A DNA stretch of 64,000 nucleotides. Origin: Chamaea fasciata. Lineage: Eukaryota; Chordata; Aves; Passeriformes; Sylviidae. Made by a program: the position numbers and the translations under genes. The first letter of the stretch is position 1, and each line of letters starts with the position of its first letter. This document shows positions 40,605-52,396 of this stretch, piece by piece. Under the pieces are notes generated by a model, which made no database searches, was not told the DNA's origin, and saw only the letters and a list, made by a program, of their open reading frames with translations. The stretch is taken from contig JARCOQ010000098.1 of the NCBI GenBank assembly GCA_029207755.1, positions 124,001 to 188,000 on the forward strand. The letters are read 5' to 3'.

Positions 40605-42662
40605 ATGCCCCGGGCCCGCCCCCGGCCCCGGGCGTCCCGCCGCGGTCTGGGCTCCGCCCGGCTCTGGCGGTGCTGGCTGTGGCGGTGCTGGGCGGGCATC
40701 AGTGCCTGGGGCCAGGGCGGCATCGCTGCGCTTTGGCTGCGCCTGTCCCGACCCTGGCCCCGGCCCCGGCCCCGGCCCCGGCCCCGATCCCGGCCCCGAC
40801 CCCGAACCCAACCCCCGCCCCGGCCCCGGCCCCGGCCCCAACCCCGACCCCCGCCCCGGCCCCGGCCCCGGCCCCGGCTCCTCCCGGGCCCCGCGGACAC
40901 ACGCGGCGCGGCCGCTCCCGCCGCCTCCGCCGCGGCTTGCCCGGCCCGAGCTCCGCCGCTCGGCAGCGCAGCCGCCGGCCTCGAGCCGCCGGGGCCCGGG
41001 GCGGGTGGGGATGCCCGGCCCGGGGCGCTCGGGGGGCGCTCGGGGGCCGTGTCTGGCCCCGGGCCGAGCGCTGAGGGCCGCGTGTCGCCCGCAGGGGAGG
41101 CGCGGGAAGCCCTGCAGGACCGGTACCGGCTGGGTTCGCTGCTGGGGCGCGGAGGCTTCGGCAGCGTCTACTCGGGGACGCGGCTCTCGGACGGCGCCCC
41201 GGTGAGCGGCGGGGCTGGCGGCGGGCGGAGGAGGAGGAGGGCGGAGGAGGAGGAGGAGAAGATCGGGGCGCGGCGGGGCAGGCGGCGAGCTGAGCCCGCT
41301 GCTGGCCTTTGCTCGCAGGTGGCCATCAAATGCGTGCCCCGGGCCCGCGTCCAGCACTGGGGCGAGCTGGTGAGTGAGCGGGGCCGGCGGGAGAAGCTGG
41401 GGCCCGGCAGGGGAAGAGCCGGCGGGAGCCCTGCAGGGAGAGCGGGCGTGGGCTGAGCGGGGGGCCCAGAGCATCCGGGGCTGGGTGAGGGGTTCCCGAG
41501 CCCTGGCACAGCCTCAGCCCCACTGACGGCATCGTGGTCCTTCGGCAGCCCAACGGCGCCCGTGCGCCCCTGGAAATCGTGCTGCTGGACAGGCTGTCCT
41601 CTGGATGTGGTGGCATCATTCAGCTGCTGGAGTGGGTTGAGCTCCCCAACAGCTTCCTGTTGGTGCTGGAGCGTCCGGAGCGGTGCCAGGACCTCTCGGG
41701 TTTCCTGGCGGAGCGGAGGTTCCTGCCGGAGGAGGAGGCGCGGGGGCTGTTCCGCCAGGTGCTGGCGGCCGTGCGGCACTGCACCAGCTGCGGGGTCCTG
41801 CACCGCGACATCAAGCCCGAGAACATCCTGCTCGACCTGGCCACCGGGCAGCTCAAACTGATCGACTTTGGCTGCGGCGCCTTCCTCCAAGACACAGCCT
41901 ACAGGCAATTTGCAGGTGAGCCCTCTCAGGGGATGTTCCTGGGCATCTCACGGCCCAGCCTGGCTGTAGCACCGCGGCTTCCCCCTCTCGCTGCTAGGAG
42001 CAGCGTTATTTCTTGAGCCAAGTTGCTTTTGGGTGGGGGCGGGAGGGGGCCAGCCCCCACACGCCCAGGGATGCCGGGGCGAGGCTTTAGGAGTTGCAGC
42101 ATCCCCTGATGAACTCCGTCTGTGTTCCATAGGAACCCTGCCCTACAGCCCACCAGAGTGGATCCACCACCAACACTACCACGGCGAGGCAGCGACCATC
42201 TGGTCCCTGGGCCTCCTGCTGTACCACCTGGTCATGGGGAAGCACCCGTTCAGGAGGGGCCAGCAGTTCATCTGGGGGCGCATCTTGTTCCCACGATGGC
42301 TCTCTCAAGGTGGGTCCTCATCTCTGGGCACAGGGGAATCCCGGTGCTGGGAGACAGCAGCAGGCTGATGAGCACCCTGCTCTGGCAGCTGCTGAGGAGG
42401 TGGCACATGTCCTGCTCTCCTCCAAACAGAGAATCCATGGGGAAGTTTAGGCACAGCTCTGGGCACACCCAGCATGGCCTGGGCACGGGAATGGAGGGGC
42501 AAAGCAGACGGGATCCTTCTCCAACTGACTGCTGGTTTCTGGTTTCTCTCTTCAGAGTGCCAAAATGTTATCAGGAGGTGTTTGTCCATGCAACCCTTGG
42601 ACAGGCCATCCTTAGAAGACCTCTTCAATGATCCTTGGCTGCAGGGTGTTCATCGTCCCTAG
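40605..42662 (+). CDS. PIM-like serine/threonine protein kinase, complete five-coding-exon gene
   Basis: Coding exons 40605-41201, 41319-41369, 41549-41915, 42133-42309 and 42556-42662 join in phase at GT-AG sites to 433 codons including TAG. Residues 1-165 form a basic Arg/Pro-rich extension. The kinase domain follows: glycine loop [10 protein letters not shown] (179-188), Lys203 in VAIK, Glu225, hinge ERPE (257-260) with the PIM-type Pro, HRD (301-303) with DIKPEN, DFG (322-324), and SPPEW in place of APE. All catalytic residues are present. PIM kinases are constitutively active cytosolic and nuclear Ser/Thr kinases that favour basic substrates and promote survival and growth; that role is inferred from the family. 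The ATG at 40605 follows a likely acceptor at 40595; an in-frame ATG at 40218 is an alternative. Such pim-1-like genes are, to my knowledge, multiplied in songbirds. The partial copy at 42941-43110 supports local duplication. Confidence 0.88.
40751..40897 (+). repeat. CCCCGG hexanucleotide repeat inside kinase exon 1
   Basis: A near-perfect run of CCCCGG units with interruptions (GATCCCGG, AACCCAAC). In the kinase frame it encodes alternating Pro-Arg. On the minus strand it is GGGGCC, the unit known from the human C9orf72 repeat, and is expected to be G-quadruplex-prone. Confidence 0.85.
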
Positions 42663-42940
42663 AAGATGGGAGAGGTCCATGTGCACAGTTTGATCCAAAG
42701 ACCTGACAGGTAAGAGCTCCACACATCTCATGGCAATCAGTGCTAAAGAAAACCAGAGTGTTTTTGTCCTGCCTGTAGCTCTGAGCAGGGATGACCAGAT
42801 GGGAACATCTGTGCTGGGGCGGAGCTGGAGACCTGGTGTAGCAAGCACTGGTGGCCACCATCCACCCTAGTTATGCTTGTCCTGGTTCGTTGGTGGCTGG
42901 GGCCCTGGGCAGAGCACTGACAGCCTGGTCTGGCCCCCAG

Positions 42941-43110
42941 GGAAGGAGGAGCCCCTGGAGAAGCTGTATCAGGTGGGGCTGCTGCTGGAGACACCAAGGA
43001 CAACCCCAAGGATGCCAAGCTCTTCCTCGACCTGGCCACCGGCAGCTGAGGATGATCGACTTGGATTCTGGCACCTTCTTCAGACACGCTCCCTGGGGCC
43101 CAATTTGCAG
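42941..43110 (+). pseudogene. Partial PIM-like kinase pseudogene (exon 3 end)
   Basis: Immediately downstream of the intact kinase. Stretches such as AAGCTCTTCCTCGACCTGGCCACCGG and GATCGACTTGGATTCTGGC..TTCTTCAGACACGC..CAATTTGCAG followed by GTGAGT parallel the end of kinase exon 3, including the exon-intron junction. The HRD motif is gone, the DFG equivalent reads Asp-Leu-Asp in the best frame, and frames are broken. It is a relic of a tandem duplicate. Confidence 0.7.
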
Positions 43111-45523
43111 GTGAGTCCACAGCTGGGGGGATGCTCCCAGATGTGGGCATGGCACGGCCTGGCCGGGCACCAAAGGTTCCTCCCTTTGCTGGGGCAGACG
43201 CCACAGATTCTTCACTCGGCCGTCAAGCTGCCTTTTGGCTCTGCGCAGCTGCTGAGGGCTGGATGTGCCGTGGCTGGCTGCAGGCTGGGCACGTGTCCTG
43301 CCCTCCTGCTCTGCCCCCAAAGGCAGCAGTGATGGGCAGCTTTGGGCCCAGCTCTGAGCACGGCCAGCGTGGCCTGGGCACTGCGGGCGGTCGGGACGAG
43401 GGGACAGGAGCCTTCGGCTGACGGGCAGTTTCTGGTTTCTCTCCTTCCAGCCGGGCTCTGCGGGTGCTGAGGCTGCTCTGGGCTCTGCCAGGGCTCTGCT
43501 GGGCTCAGCCCCAGGCACGGCTGGGCCGGCTCTGCCCTCACATTGCTCTGACAGCTTTGCATCAGACGAGCCCATTCTGAGCCCACCGAGTGAGCTTTCT
43601 GCTTTTGCAGGTGAGTGAGACTCTCCTGCAGGCCAAGAGATTGCAGTGAGGGATCCACATCCAATTGGCAAGAACCCAAGCACTCCACAGTTCCAGCTGA
43701 ACGCCTGGATCTCCACAGGATGTTTTGTCTGTCCCGCTCTTCATTCCTTTTTTGGCTGAAATCGTGCAAGTGCCCTTTCTTCCTCCTCCAGAAGTGCCAC
43801 AAGTGAGCAAAACCTGGCGAGTGGACGGCGTTCCTAAGGCAGTGCAGTCTGGAGCGGATGGATGAAGAATTGCCCTTCTGCACTTCCCAAGCAGAGCAAA
43901 AAGCTGTAAGTGGGACTTTGCGTCTTTAAGAAACCCCTGACAATTTCAAAGGGAATGTGCAGCTCATTCACAGGGTGAGAAGGAAGGTCGTCTTGTAAAG
44001 GATTTGGGGTTTGGCAAAGTTTAGATTCCCAGTCCTGCATGGAGCTGGCAGGGCACAAAGCAATTTCCTATTGCTTCAATCACAATTTAAAATAATACTG
44101 GAAACAAACCACAAAATCTTTTTTAAAAGGCTGCTGAGGTCAGTAGGATGGATCCATGCCATCAGCACATTTATGGAGTAAATAACGGAGATCTCATTTG
44201 AAAAAGTTCAGTTATCTCTTTATCCAAAGCTATAAAGTATTTTTACTACGCTGCACTTGGGTTTTGTTTTTATCTTCCACTTTTTTTTCTGTGTTGTTTT
44301 TAATTTTCTTTTTTTTTTTTTTTCTTAATAGAAAACTTGTCCTAGGGAAGGAATGTCCTTTGCTGCTGGTTCCCGTGTGGAGCAGCTCCCCAGGCAGAGC
44401 CCGGCAGCTCCTGGCCCTGCAGGGCTGAGGCTTTTCCCCGTTGCTGGGCACAGACTGATGGAGCAGCACTGCTGAACACGGGGACACGCAGAGGGAGCAG
44501 GAGCAGCTGCCTGTGTCCAGCTGCAGCTCCAAGGCCCAAACTCTGAGCAGACAGGGCTGGAAGAGACTGGCAGGCTCCCTGTTTGCTGTGCTGCCCCACT
44601 TGTGCCCGGCCCAGCTCTGCGGGAGGCAGAGGGAGAACAAGGGGCAGCTCCGGCCAGCCCCCAGCACAGGAACACCTCCGGCCCCGGGCCTCGGGGCACT
44701 GTCAGCACCCGCTGCTCCGGCCACGGCTTCTGCTGGCCCTGACGGCGACAACCAAACTGTGCCTGATCCCCAGGGAGCAGCAGCAGGGCCTGGATCCGAT
44801 CCCTCAGTCTGGGGCAGGGCTGGACAAACGACCCCCACAGCAGCAGCAGCAACAGCAGCACATGGAGCTGGCTTTGAGCACAGCCCCCGCCACTGTTCCC
44901 TCCCGTGGGCAGTGGTGTCACAGCAGCCTGAGGCACCCGGGTGCCCTCAGGGCCCGCAGGGACTTGAGATGGCAGCCCTGGGCTCCTGGGGGTTGTGCAA
45001 GGAACAGAGGTGAGGACTCCCTCTCCACGTGGAGCTTCCAGATGGAAAAGGCTGCTGTGAGCAGGCAGCTGCAAGGGCAGAGGAAGGAGGGTCTCGACCC
45101 CTGGATCTGTGCCACTTCCACAGTCCTGGGCAGCAGCCACCGAGCCCCGGGGGAACAGAGGGCACAGCAAGAGGGGCAAAAGCAGGCAAGGTCAGAGACT
45201 GGAGAGAGCCAGACCTGGGAGCAGGAACAGCTGCTTCATTGCACTCTTGGAGAAAGCTCTCGGCTGTTTCTAAGCGCTGAAAGGCGTGAAGGGCAGAGAC
45301 GAGGGGACACCAAACAATGCTCCTGTTTGCACACCCTCCCCTCTCAGTGTCCCAGAAGGAATTGGATGAACTGTATTCTTCTCTCTGAGTCGTCTCGTTC
45401 AGCGTGAGCAGCTTAGCACCAGGAGCTGATGGAGCTGAAGCCTTAGGCCACAAGAGCTGACCAAGAGGGAACTTTTTGACCAAAGTAATGCTGCTAACAT
45501 GGACCTGACTGAATCCAGCAGAT
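43111..45523. other. No gene recognised
   Basis: GC-rich sequence with overlapping open frames up to 284 codons on both strands, none with a domain. A T-rich tract lies at 44279-44328. It may hold further relics of kinase duplicates, but none could be shown. Confidence 0.4.
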
Positions 45524-45640
45524 AAAATCATGGAAATATAGAATCCTTTCTGTTGGGAAAGACCTGGGAGCTCATCAAGTCCCAGTGTTAAGCCAGCAGT
45601 GTCAAGCCCAGCACTAAAGCCTGAAGTGCCAAGGCCTGGA
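45524..45640 (-). repeat. CR1 LINE 3' fragment, antisense
   Basis: The order ATAGAATCCTTTCTGTTGGGAAAGACCTGGGAGCTCATCAAGTCCCA, then GTCAAGCCCAGCACTAAAGCC, matches the reverse complement of the CR1 3' region. It is short and diverged. Confidence 0.75.
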
Positions 45641-46562
45641 CAAGAGGCCTGACTGAGGCCTGAACAAGCGGCCCTGAGCCAAAGGTGACCTCTCGATGAA
45701 CCTTCCAGCCAAAGGTTATCTTTGTATCTGCTCGTTAACAAAATACGCACCGTCATTAGCGTTGTAATAGATGCATCCTCTCCTTAGTGAACCATGTATT
45801 GACCTTTCTGTATTTAGAAGCCAGACAAGGCCATGAAGTCTGACATCTGGCCTTGTTCGGGGCTGTAGGGTCAAAGGCAACTCCCCTGGTTCCTCCTTGG
45901 GCCCTGGCCAGGCTTTGGGAGAAACCCAAGAGGAGGATGCAACCAGATGTTCCTGTACTAGGAGTGCTGCTGGCAGTTTGTTTATTCAGCACTATCAAAG
46001 CTGGGCCCTCTCCCAGCCAGGCTGGAGCCTCAGCTGTGGCTGGAGGCAGCTGCAGGAATTCCCAGTGTCCGGGAGAGGCTCTGCAGTCCTTGGCTGTGAC
46101 AGCTTCCCCAGCTGCTGTGTGGGTGTGGGTGATGGGAAAGGCTGAGGGTAACTGGTGATGGATCTTTCTCAATCACTGCGGGCAATCCGTGGTAGTGACG
46201 GCTGGCTGCATTGCTGAGCTGCTCCTTCTGTGCTCCTTTGCTGCTTTGAACTGTAGTAAATTTCACTGATTCCTTCAGGTGGTGTCTGTGTCCTTGGTGC
46301 TGAGCCTGCCCACTGCGAAAACAAAATTGGCATAGCTTGGCCGGATCAGCACAAAATGACACTTTTTAAATCTAAAGGTGAGGAATCAGTCCTATCCGAA
46401 ATTCCTGGATGGGAAGCCCTTCCCTAGAGTTCTCTGGCTCTGGAGTGGGCTGAGGTGGGAACAGATTTTTGACAGGGGCCACTGTATTAGAGGGTGTAAA
46501 GTACCCCACACTGGCTCTGAAATGGCTCACTACTCAGCCTGAGTGGGTACCACAGTGGTCTC
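45641..46562. other. No gene recognised; possible leader of the class II relic
   Basis: Unidentified sequence preceding the RT remnant. Part of 46150-46330 may be a decayed LTR and leader, but no second copy exists here to confirm it. Confidence 0.3.
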
Positions 46563-47547
46563 TTGAAAAGGAGAGACTTAGATGCCCTAAAAACCCTGGT
46601 ACAGGAACAACTGGCTCAAGGACACATAGAGCCATCTATGAGCCCTTGGAACACCCCAGTATTTGTTATAAAAAAGAAATCTGCTAAGTGGAGGTTACTC
46701 CATGACCTGAGAAAAACCAATTCCATGATGGAGAGAATGGGCACATTGCAGCCTGGTGTGCCATCGATGTCCCACAGTGCTGCCTGCCTCCTGGGACATC
46801 CTGATTGTGGACTTAAAGGGCTGTTTTTTCACTCTTCCATTACCCCCAGATGATACCCCAAAGTTTGCCTTGACCGTGCCTTCTATTAATAACACTGCAC
46901 CAGTGCAACGTTACCAATGGAAAGAACTTTCCCAAGGCGTGGGAAACAGCCCCACGATGTGTCAGTGGGGTGTTGCTCAGGTACTCTGATCAGTGAGAGA
47001 ACAGTTTCCAGGGGCATACTGTTACCATGGCCTGGATGACATTTTGATTGCAACCCAAACCAGAAAAGAACCCTCATTGATTCAGCCAAGCCTGTTGCAA
47101 GCGTTCAAACCACTTGGGCTGCAAGTAGCACCAGAGAAAGTGCAGCAGCAACCACCCTGGAAATATTTGGGACTCAAAATAATGAACCAGACCATACAGC
47201 CACAAACAATTCCGTTTCCAACCAAAATTCTAACTCTAAACGATGCACAAAAACTCTTGGGTACCATCAACTGGGTCAGACCTTACCTAGGACTGACTGA
47301 CTCTCAACTAGCACCTTTATTTGACCTCCTAAAGGGTGACTCTGAATTAACTTCCCCCAGAAAATTAATCCTAGAGGCAAAAGCTGCTGTTGAAACAGCA
47401 GAGCAAGCTATCACCAACAGACAAGTCCACCGGATATGCCCAGAGGTGTGGATCACTGTGTTTATTCTCATTGTTAGTTTTCATCCTACTGGTGTTATTG
47501 GGCAGTGGAATCCACGCTGGCCTGATACTTTGCACATTCCAGAATGA
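46563..47547 (+). pseudogene. Class II ERV reverse transcriptase remnant
   Basis: RT landmarks of alpha/betaretroviral type: [38 protein letters not shown], then in another frame [38 protein letters not shown], and YLGLKI further on. The frame shifts near 46745, a TGA lies at 46987-46989, and the catalytic YMDD-type motif reads GLDD. A connection-like segment (HPTGVIGQW) follows. The enzyme is dead. It lies in the orientation of the LTR at 48342-48659, which probably closes the same element. Confidence 0.82.
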
Positions 47548-48341
47548 ATGCTTCCACCTCATCAAGCAAAAAAGACGGCACCCACTGTCTTTGAACTAAC
47601 TGCACAGTTAATTATCAAATGTTGTCGCAGGTGTTTACAGTTGAATGCTACGGATGCTTCAAAAGTTGTCTTGTCTCTGTGACACAAGAGCAATTCTAAT
47701 GGTGTTTTGCTAACAGTACAGCCTTGCAAAGTGCTTTGCAAGGACACTGGAACGCTTTGGGCACCTGCCCGACGTGTCTGTCCTACCTTACGTCCTGTCC
47801 AAGACCACCAGCAGCATTCTCCTGGTGGCCCCTCCACAGACGGTGTGGAGCCGTGTGTGGAACAGTGCTGGAAACAGCTTGTTCACCGACCTCGTGGAGA
47901 GCTGGGACTCTTAGAGTGACGGTGCATTTAAGGATTCTGTTTGTTTACAAACTGGTTTTCTGTTTACAGAGTGGTTTTTTCTGTTTACAAATTGTTTTTC
48001 TGTTAATTGTTAATCTTGTTAATTCTGTTAATTGGTTTTTCTCAGGGTTTTAAAAGTTGAACGTTTTCTTGTTTTAGTGTTAAGTTGTAGTTTGGAACCA
48101 TAAGCAGTTAACCTGTAACACGCCAGCCCGGAAGATTGTGATCTCGCCTGACAGCTCCTGGGAGTGAGTGCTGCAGCTCCAGTGGTACATGGGACACATC
48201 ACTGGCTGAGCAGAATTAAGTTTGTCAAAACCTCCTTCAAATTAAACCCATGCTGTCTTGTGTTACCCTGTCTGCAAAAGGGCCCTTGCAAATGGGATAA
48301 CGGAAAACAATCTGCATTTTAATAAAAGCAAAGGCAGGAGA
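47548..48341 (+). other. Decayed 3' part of the class II relic
   Basis: Between RT remnant and LTR. It includes low-complexity TTTACAAACTGGTTTTCTG repeats at about 47938-48020. It ends with a polypurine-like AAAGGCAGGAGA just before the LTR. Confidence 0.4.
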
Positions 48342-48659
48342 TGTAGCAGGGTCCAGCTGGTTCACAGCTGGGCATAACGAGTCTGATCATAACAGACCCA
48401 ACTGGGCTGACCTGGCTTGTTCTAGAAGTCCCCGGGGGAACAAAGAGCTCAGCCAAGCCCAGCCAAGCCCTGGCTGCAGACACACCCCTGGCCAGAGATG
48501 TGGGCAGTGCAGAGATTCCCAACCAGTTGGCTTTCCAAGCCTGGGAAATTCAAACTCACCATAAAAGGGAGCTTGGAACAATAAATTGTGGCTGTTGGTC
48601 AGAACTCAACAAGATACTGTGTGGTGTGTCTGTCTCCAACCCACCAGCCTCGTGTTACA
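48342..48659 (+). repeat. LTR of the class II relic
   Basis: 318 bp starting TGTAGCAGGG and ending CGTGTTACA. It has a TATA-like ATAAAAGGGAGC and an AATAAA near 48580, and a purine tract lies directly upstream. These fit a 3' LTR. No target duplication was found. Confidence 0.6.
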
Positions 48660-49059
48660 CTATGTCTAAATCTATGTTTCTATCTATATCTCTATCTTTA
48701 TATGTGAAACAATAATAATAATGTGCAGTAATGCTGACAATACTGATTTGCCACCTTTGGCTGCTCAGGGATGTGACACTAAATACCCTACAGAAAAGCA
48801 TTGGCCACGACTCAAATGTCAGTGCTAAACTTTGTGAGACTGCTTGCAAGGAATAAAGGAGGAAGGGATGAAATTGGCGATTTTTATGCGGTTTGCTGAT
48901 ACTGTGGTGTGGAATGCTTTGTCTGTTACTGTGAAAATACAGTGATTTGGACTGCTGGTGTTTTCATGTACCAGACTATTCACAAGCTGCAGGATCATCA
49001 AACAGACAAAGGGGCAGTTGAAAGAGCAGGTGAAAAAATGAGGAGATGGGAACCTGTCC

Positions 49060-49540
49060 TGATGGAGAACCCATCCCACAGATGTTCTCCATACCCTTAA
49101 CAATGGACCCAGTGGGGAAATGGAAACCCCTGGATGTGCACAGCTGCGCCCAGTTTGCGAATACAACCGTGCACAGTGAGACTTTGACTTCTGGGGAAAT
49201 TGTTCTGGGTGTGATGGCCCCTGACAGGGCCACCCCAGAGGCTGCAGGGCTGGACCTTCATGCATTAGAATTAATTAGGACAAATCAGAAGCAAATGAGA
49301 GTTATCAATACAGGAATAGGAACTCAGATTTCTCCAGGACACTGGAGGTTTGAGAACTGCTCACTGGAGCTTGGCCTTGAAAAGCGTTGATGTCATGGGA
49401 GAAGGAATTGATGCAGATTGTCAAGGAGAAATCAAAGTCATCCTTTGAAACAATAGTGAACAGAGTGGATTATTTAAGCCTATGGCGTGGCAGCAATTAC
49501 TGATATTGCAGTTTGAAAAACAGTTGTGAAGAGAGGAGAT
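49060..49540 (+). pseudogene. Retroviral dUTPase remnant
   Basis: A fragment encoding [29 protein letters not shown] and [10 protein letters not shown] followed by a stop, then in other frames [12 protein letters not shown]. These are the conserved blocks of trimeric dUTPases as fused to protease in betaretrovirus-like elements. The first 110 codons are open; the rest carries stops and a frame change. It lies downstream of an LTR, so it belongs to a different insertion from the RT remnant. dUTPase would hydrolyse dUTP to keep uracil out of viral DNA. Confidence 0.75.
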
Positions 49541-51282
49541 CCACAGTGTCACTGCGGTCCCCTGGCTCCACAAGGCCCTGCAGGCTCCCAGGGCACCTTT
49601 GGTTCTATGGGGCCCGCAGGGTTTAGCTGGCGGGCAGGGTCAGCACCAAAGAGACACGCACCAACTTAAGGAAGCCCAACCCCACCGCGGGGGGACCCGC
49701 CTCCCGCCGGGGCTCTGCCGGCACCGCCACCGGGACCCCCAAAAACACCTCCCGGGGACCCCCCATGTCCCCTTGAGGGGCATCTGCGCCTCAGCTCTGG
49801 AGCCCTGCCAGATCCAAACATCAAGCTGCCCGGCCCCGACAGAAAAAAGCCCCGGGAGCCATAAATATATTTTATGTGAGCTCCAAACATCCCTCCCCAC
49901 TTCAAAAAAACCGCCCAGGATATTTGGGGCGCGCTCCCCCTCCCCGGTCACCCGCAGGATACGGGGGCGATGGTCCCGGGGCGAAGGAGCTGCAGATCCA
50001 GAGAGCAGTGAAGTCACGCAGTGCCTCCTCTGCCGGCTCCAGCTCCTCCATCCCTCCTCTTCCTCCTTCTCTGTCCCTCCTCCTCCTCCTCCTCCTCCTC
50101 CGTCCGTGCGGCCGCGGGCCGGGAGCTCTCGGGTGAGCGGGGTCGGGCCGGGACACGGTGGGAAAGGGGTGGGTCACCCCCAAACCGAGCTGGGGGCAGC
50201 GGAGGTTTGGGGGAACAATGGGAAAGGGGTGAGGGGGGGGATAGGGGGAGGTGGGACAGCGGGAAGGGAGTTCCCAGTAGGGGTCCCCCAGTAAACCCCA
50301 GGACTCCCAAGCCCTGTCCCAGCGCCCACAGTTCCCTCCACAGCCCCGGCTGAGTGGGGGGCTCAGCCCAGGACCCGTCATTGTCTGGGGCTCCCTCGAG
50401 TGCAGCAAATGGGAGAGTGCCCCCCAGGGTGGAGTTTTGGGGGTCTCCCCACCATCACGGCTTTAAGAACCCCCGACAGTCAGGCGCCGCTTTAACTCCC
50501 CTTGACAGGGCGACACCACTCCCGTTGATTCCGGTAGTGGAGCCCCCATGGGGGGGTTGGGGGTCCCGGGAGGGTTTGGGGGTCCCGGGGGGGTCTGGGG
50601 CTACCTGGGTGATGCCGATGGTGGTGATGAGGACCCCGTGCCAAGTATAAACCTTCTCAAGGGGGCTTGGGGGCGTGTTGGGAGGTCCCATGGGAATTTT
50701 GATGTCCTGAGAGGGTTTAGGGGGTTCGTACGGGGCGTTTGCAATCTTGGGGAGTTTTTGGAGGGTCCCAGGGATGTTTTTGGGGTTCCTGGGGAGGTTG
50801 GGGTGTCACGGGGAGATTGGAGGTTCCCAGGGAGGAGCTGGGGGGTACCTGGGCAGGGCAGGTGACAGAGCTGGGACCCCGTGCCGGGTCCAAACCTTCT
50901 CACTGGGCAGCGTCAGCGTGTTCAGGGAGATCCTGGGGGACCCCGAGGGTCACCCCAATTCCCAGGGGACCCAAAATACTAAGGGCTCCCCTGAACTCCC
51001 TCACCCCTGGATCTGCTGCAGGCAGGGGCACACCAGCACTCGGCCCCTGCCCCCACTATCATGGGGGGGCTGTGGAAGAAACCAGGGGGGCACAGACAGG
51101 TCAGGGTGGAACCCCAGAGTCCTGGAGGAGGGGACATGGGGACAATCCCAGGAATCCCCGTGAGGAACTTAGGGGGGACCCAGGAGGATTTGGGGGCGGA
51201 CTGGTGGGGTCATGGGGGGATTTCCAGGAGTCTTGGGAGGGGGGGAAGAGCAGGGTGAGCCCCCAGGATGGGTTTGGGCAGA
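49541..51282. other. GC-rich region 3' of the MHC-like remnant; no exon assigned
   Basis: On the minus strand this lies downstream of the MHC class I-like remnant and could hold its tail exons and 3' end, but none could be proved. It contains a (GGA)n tract near 50080-50102 and diverged G-rich tandem units between 50520 and 50900. Two 50-70-base stretches near 50640 and 50880 resemble each other. Confidence 0.4.
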
Positions 51283-51709
51283 ACCGGATTGGAGCTTCCA
51301 GACGCTGAATCCGATGAGGAGAATGACCACGATGGCAGCGATGACGGACACAGCGACCACCAGGGTGAGATTCCTGCTGGATTCCGGCTCTGGGCAGCAC
51401 GGAATGGTGAGGAGGGGCAGGGGAACCTCCATCCCACTGCGCCACATTCCCAAACTCCCAGTTAACCACATTCCACATTCCCTGCCTCGGCCCAGGAGAA
51501 GATGCCGGGCTCCGGCATTCCGGGATGCTCCACCCGGCACCGGTGCTGCTCCCGCTCCTCCGGCAGCGCCTCGATCCTGGCCCGGGGGGGAAAGGCGCCG
51601 TCACTGTTGGGAATGATCCCGGATTTCATCCCCCTTCATCCAGCTGATCCCCCGTGGTGCTGGGGTAACATTTGTACGTGTGGCAGGACAACATCGGGAA
51701 ACAAAGGTT
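51283..51709 (-). pseudogene. MHC class I-like alpha-3 and transmembrane remnant
   Basis: Minus strand. From 51709 downward the sequence encodes LSCHTYKCYP (immunoglobulin fold, first Cys), then after a frame break GIIPNSDGAF, and ALPEEREQHRCRVEHPGMP with EPGIFSW, the C-terminal hallmark of a class I alpha-3 domain. About 107 bases further on, a second segment (51389-51283) encodes SSRNLTLVVAVSVIAAIVVI with a following LLIGFSVWK, a membrane anchor with a basic stop-transfer end. Class I proteins present peptides to T cells. The frame break and stop in the alpha-3 part, and the weak donors after both segments, point to a pseudogene. The alpha-3 part is cut at 51709, where a duplicated LTR fragment begins, so the alpha-1 and alpha-2 exons are absent. 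A non-classical class I-like molecule is equally possible. Confidence 0.72.
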
Positions 51710-52396
51710 TACTTAACCGAAACAAAGAGGTGGACAAAGGTGGAAGGGGGAGATAACGCCGGTAAAAGACAAAGCTTGAGGCAGCTGCGTGCTTTTCTTT
51801 CTCCAGCGTTCGGGGAGACGCGTGTCTGCCGCTCCTCGAGGATCTCAGCCGCCGCAGAGCACGCCGAGCAGAGAACGGCTGTTGCTGGCTGGAGGAGTTT
51901 CACTGTGGCCAAAGGGATCCAGTCCTGGGAAATCTATCACCAGTTCAGCCTGAATCCTGAGTTTTCCCTGCCACCTGCGGGAGCTGGTCCAGGCCCTGCC
52001 TCGCCTTCGGCTCCTTCGGCGCTGCTCCTCTTGCTGCGGCGTGACCCTGCACCCCCTGCGCTGTCGGGACATCCTGCCCCTGCCTGCCGGGACACCCTGC
52101 CATCCCAGCGACCAGCCCGGGACTTTTCCACTGTTCCAGCTTGGTGCTCTGAGGATCCTGCAGGGACAGCGAAACCAAACTGCCCTGGGTTTTGTGAAAC
52201 AAAGCCCTCGAGGTTCTTGGTACTGTTGTCGTTTGTCATTAATGCTGTAGTTGTTTGGTGGGGGGGAGTTTTTTGTGTTTGTTTGCTTTGTATTACATAC
52301 TAGTAGAGAACTGCTATTCCTATTTCCCAAATCTTTGCCAAAGAGCCTCTGATTGTAATTTTACCTGGCAGATACCTGTCTTCCCAAACCAAGACA
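51710..52396 (+). repeat. LTR fragment (provirus 2 family), left-truncated by a duplication edge
   Basis: Matches 61751-62430 closely and the provirus 2 LTR more distantly. The first 88 or so bases of the LTR are missing. The last base is 52396, followed by AGGAG exactly as in the other copy. Confidence 0.88.

Noticed and set aside
40440..41474. 344-codon minus-strand frame opposite the kinase gene
   Set aside because: Antisense shadow of the GC-rich kinase exons and the CCCCGG repeat; the plus strand has the kinase motifs and splice sites.
44230..45756. Frames up to 284 codons on both strands
   Set aside because: No domain, no splice support, and mutually overlapping.
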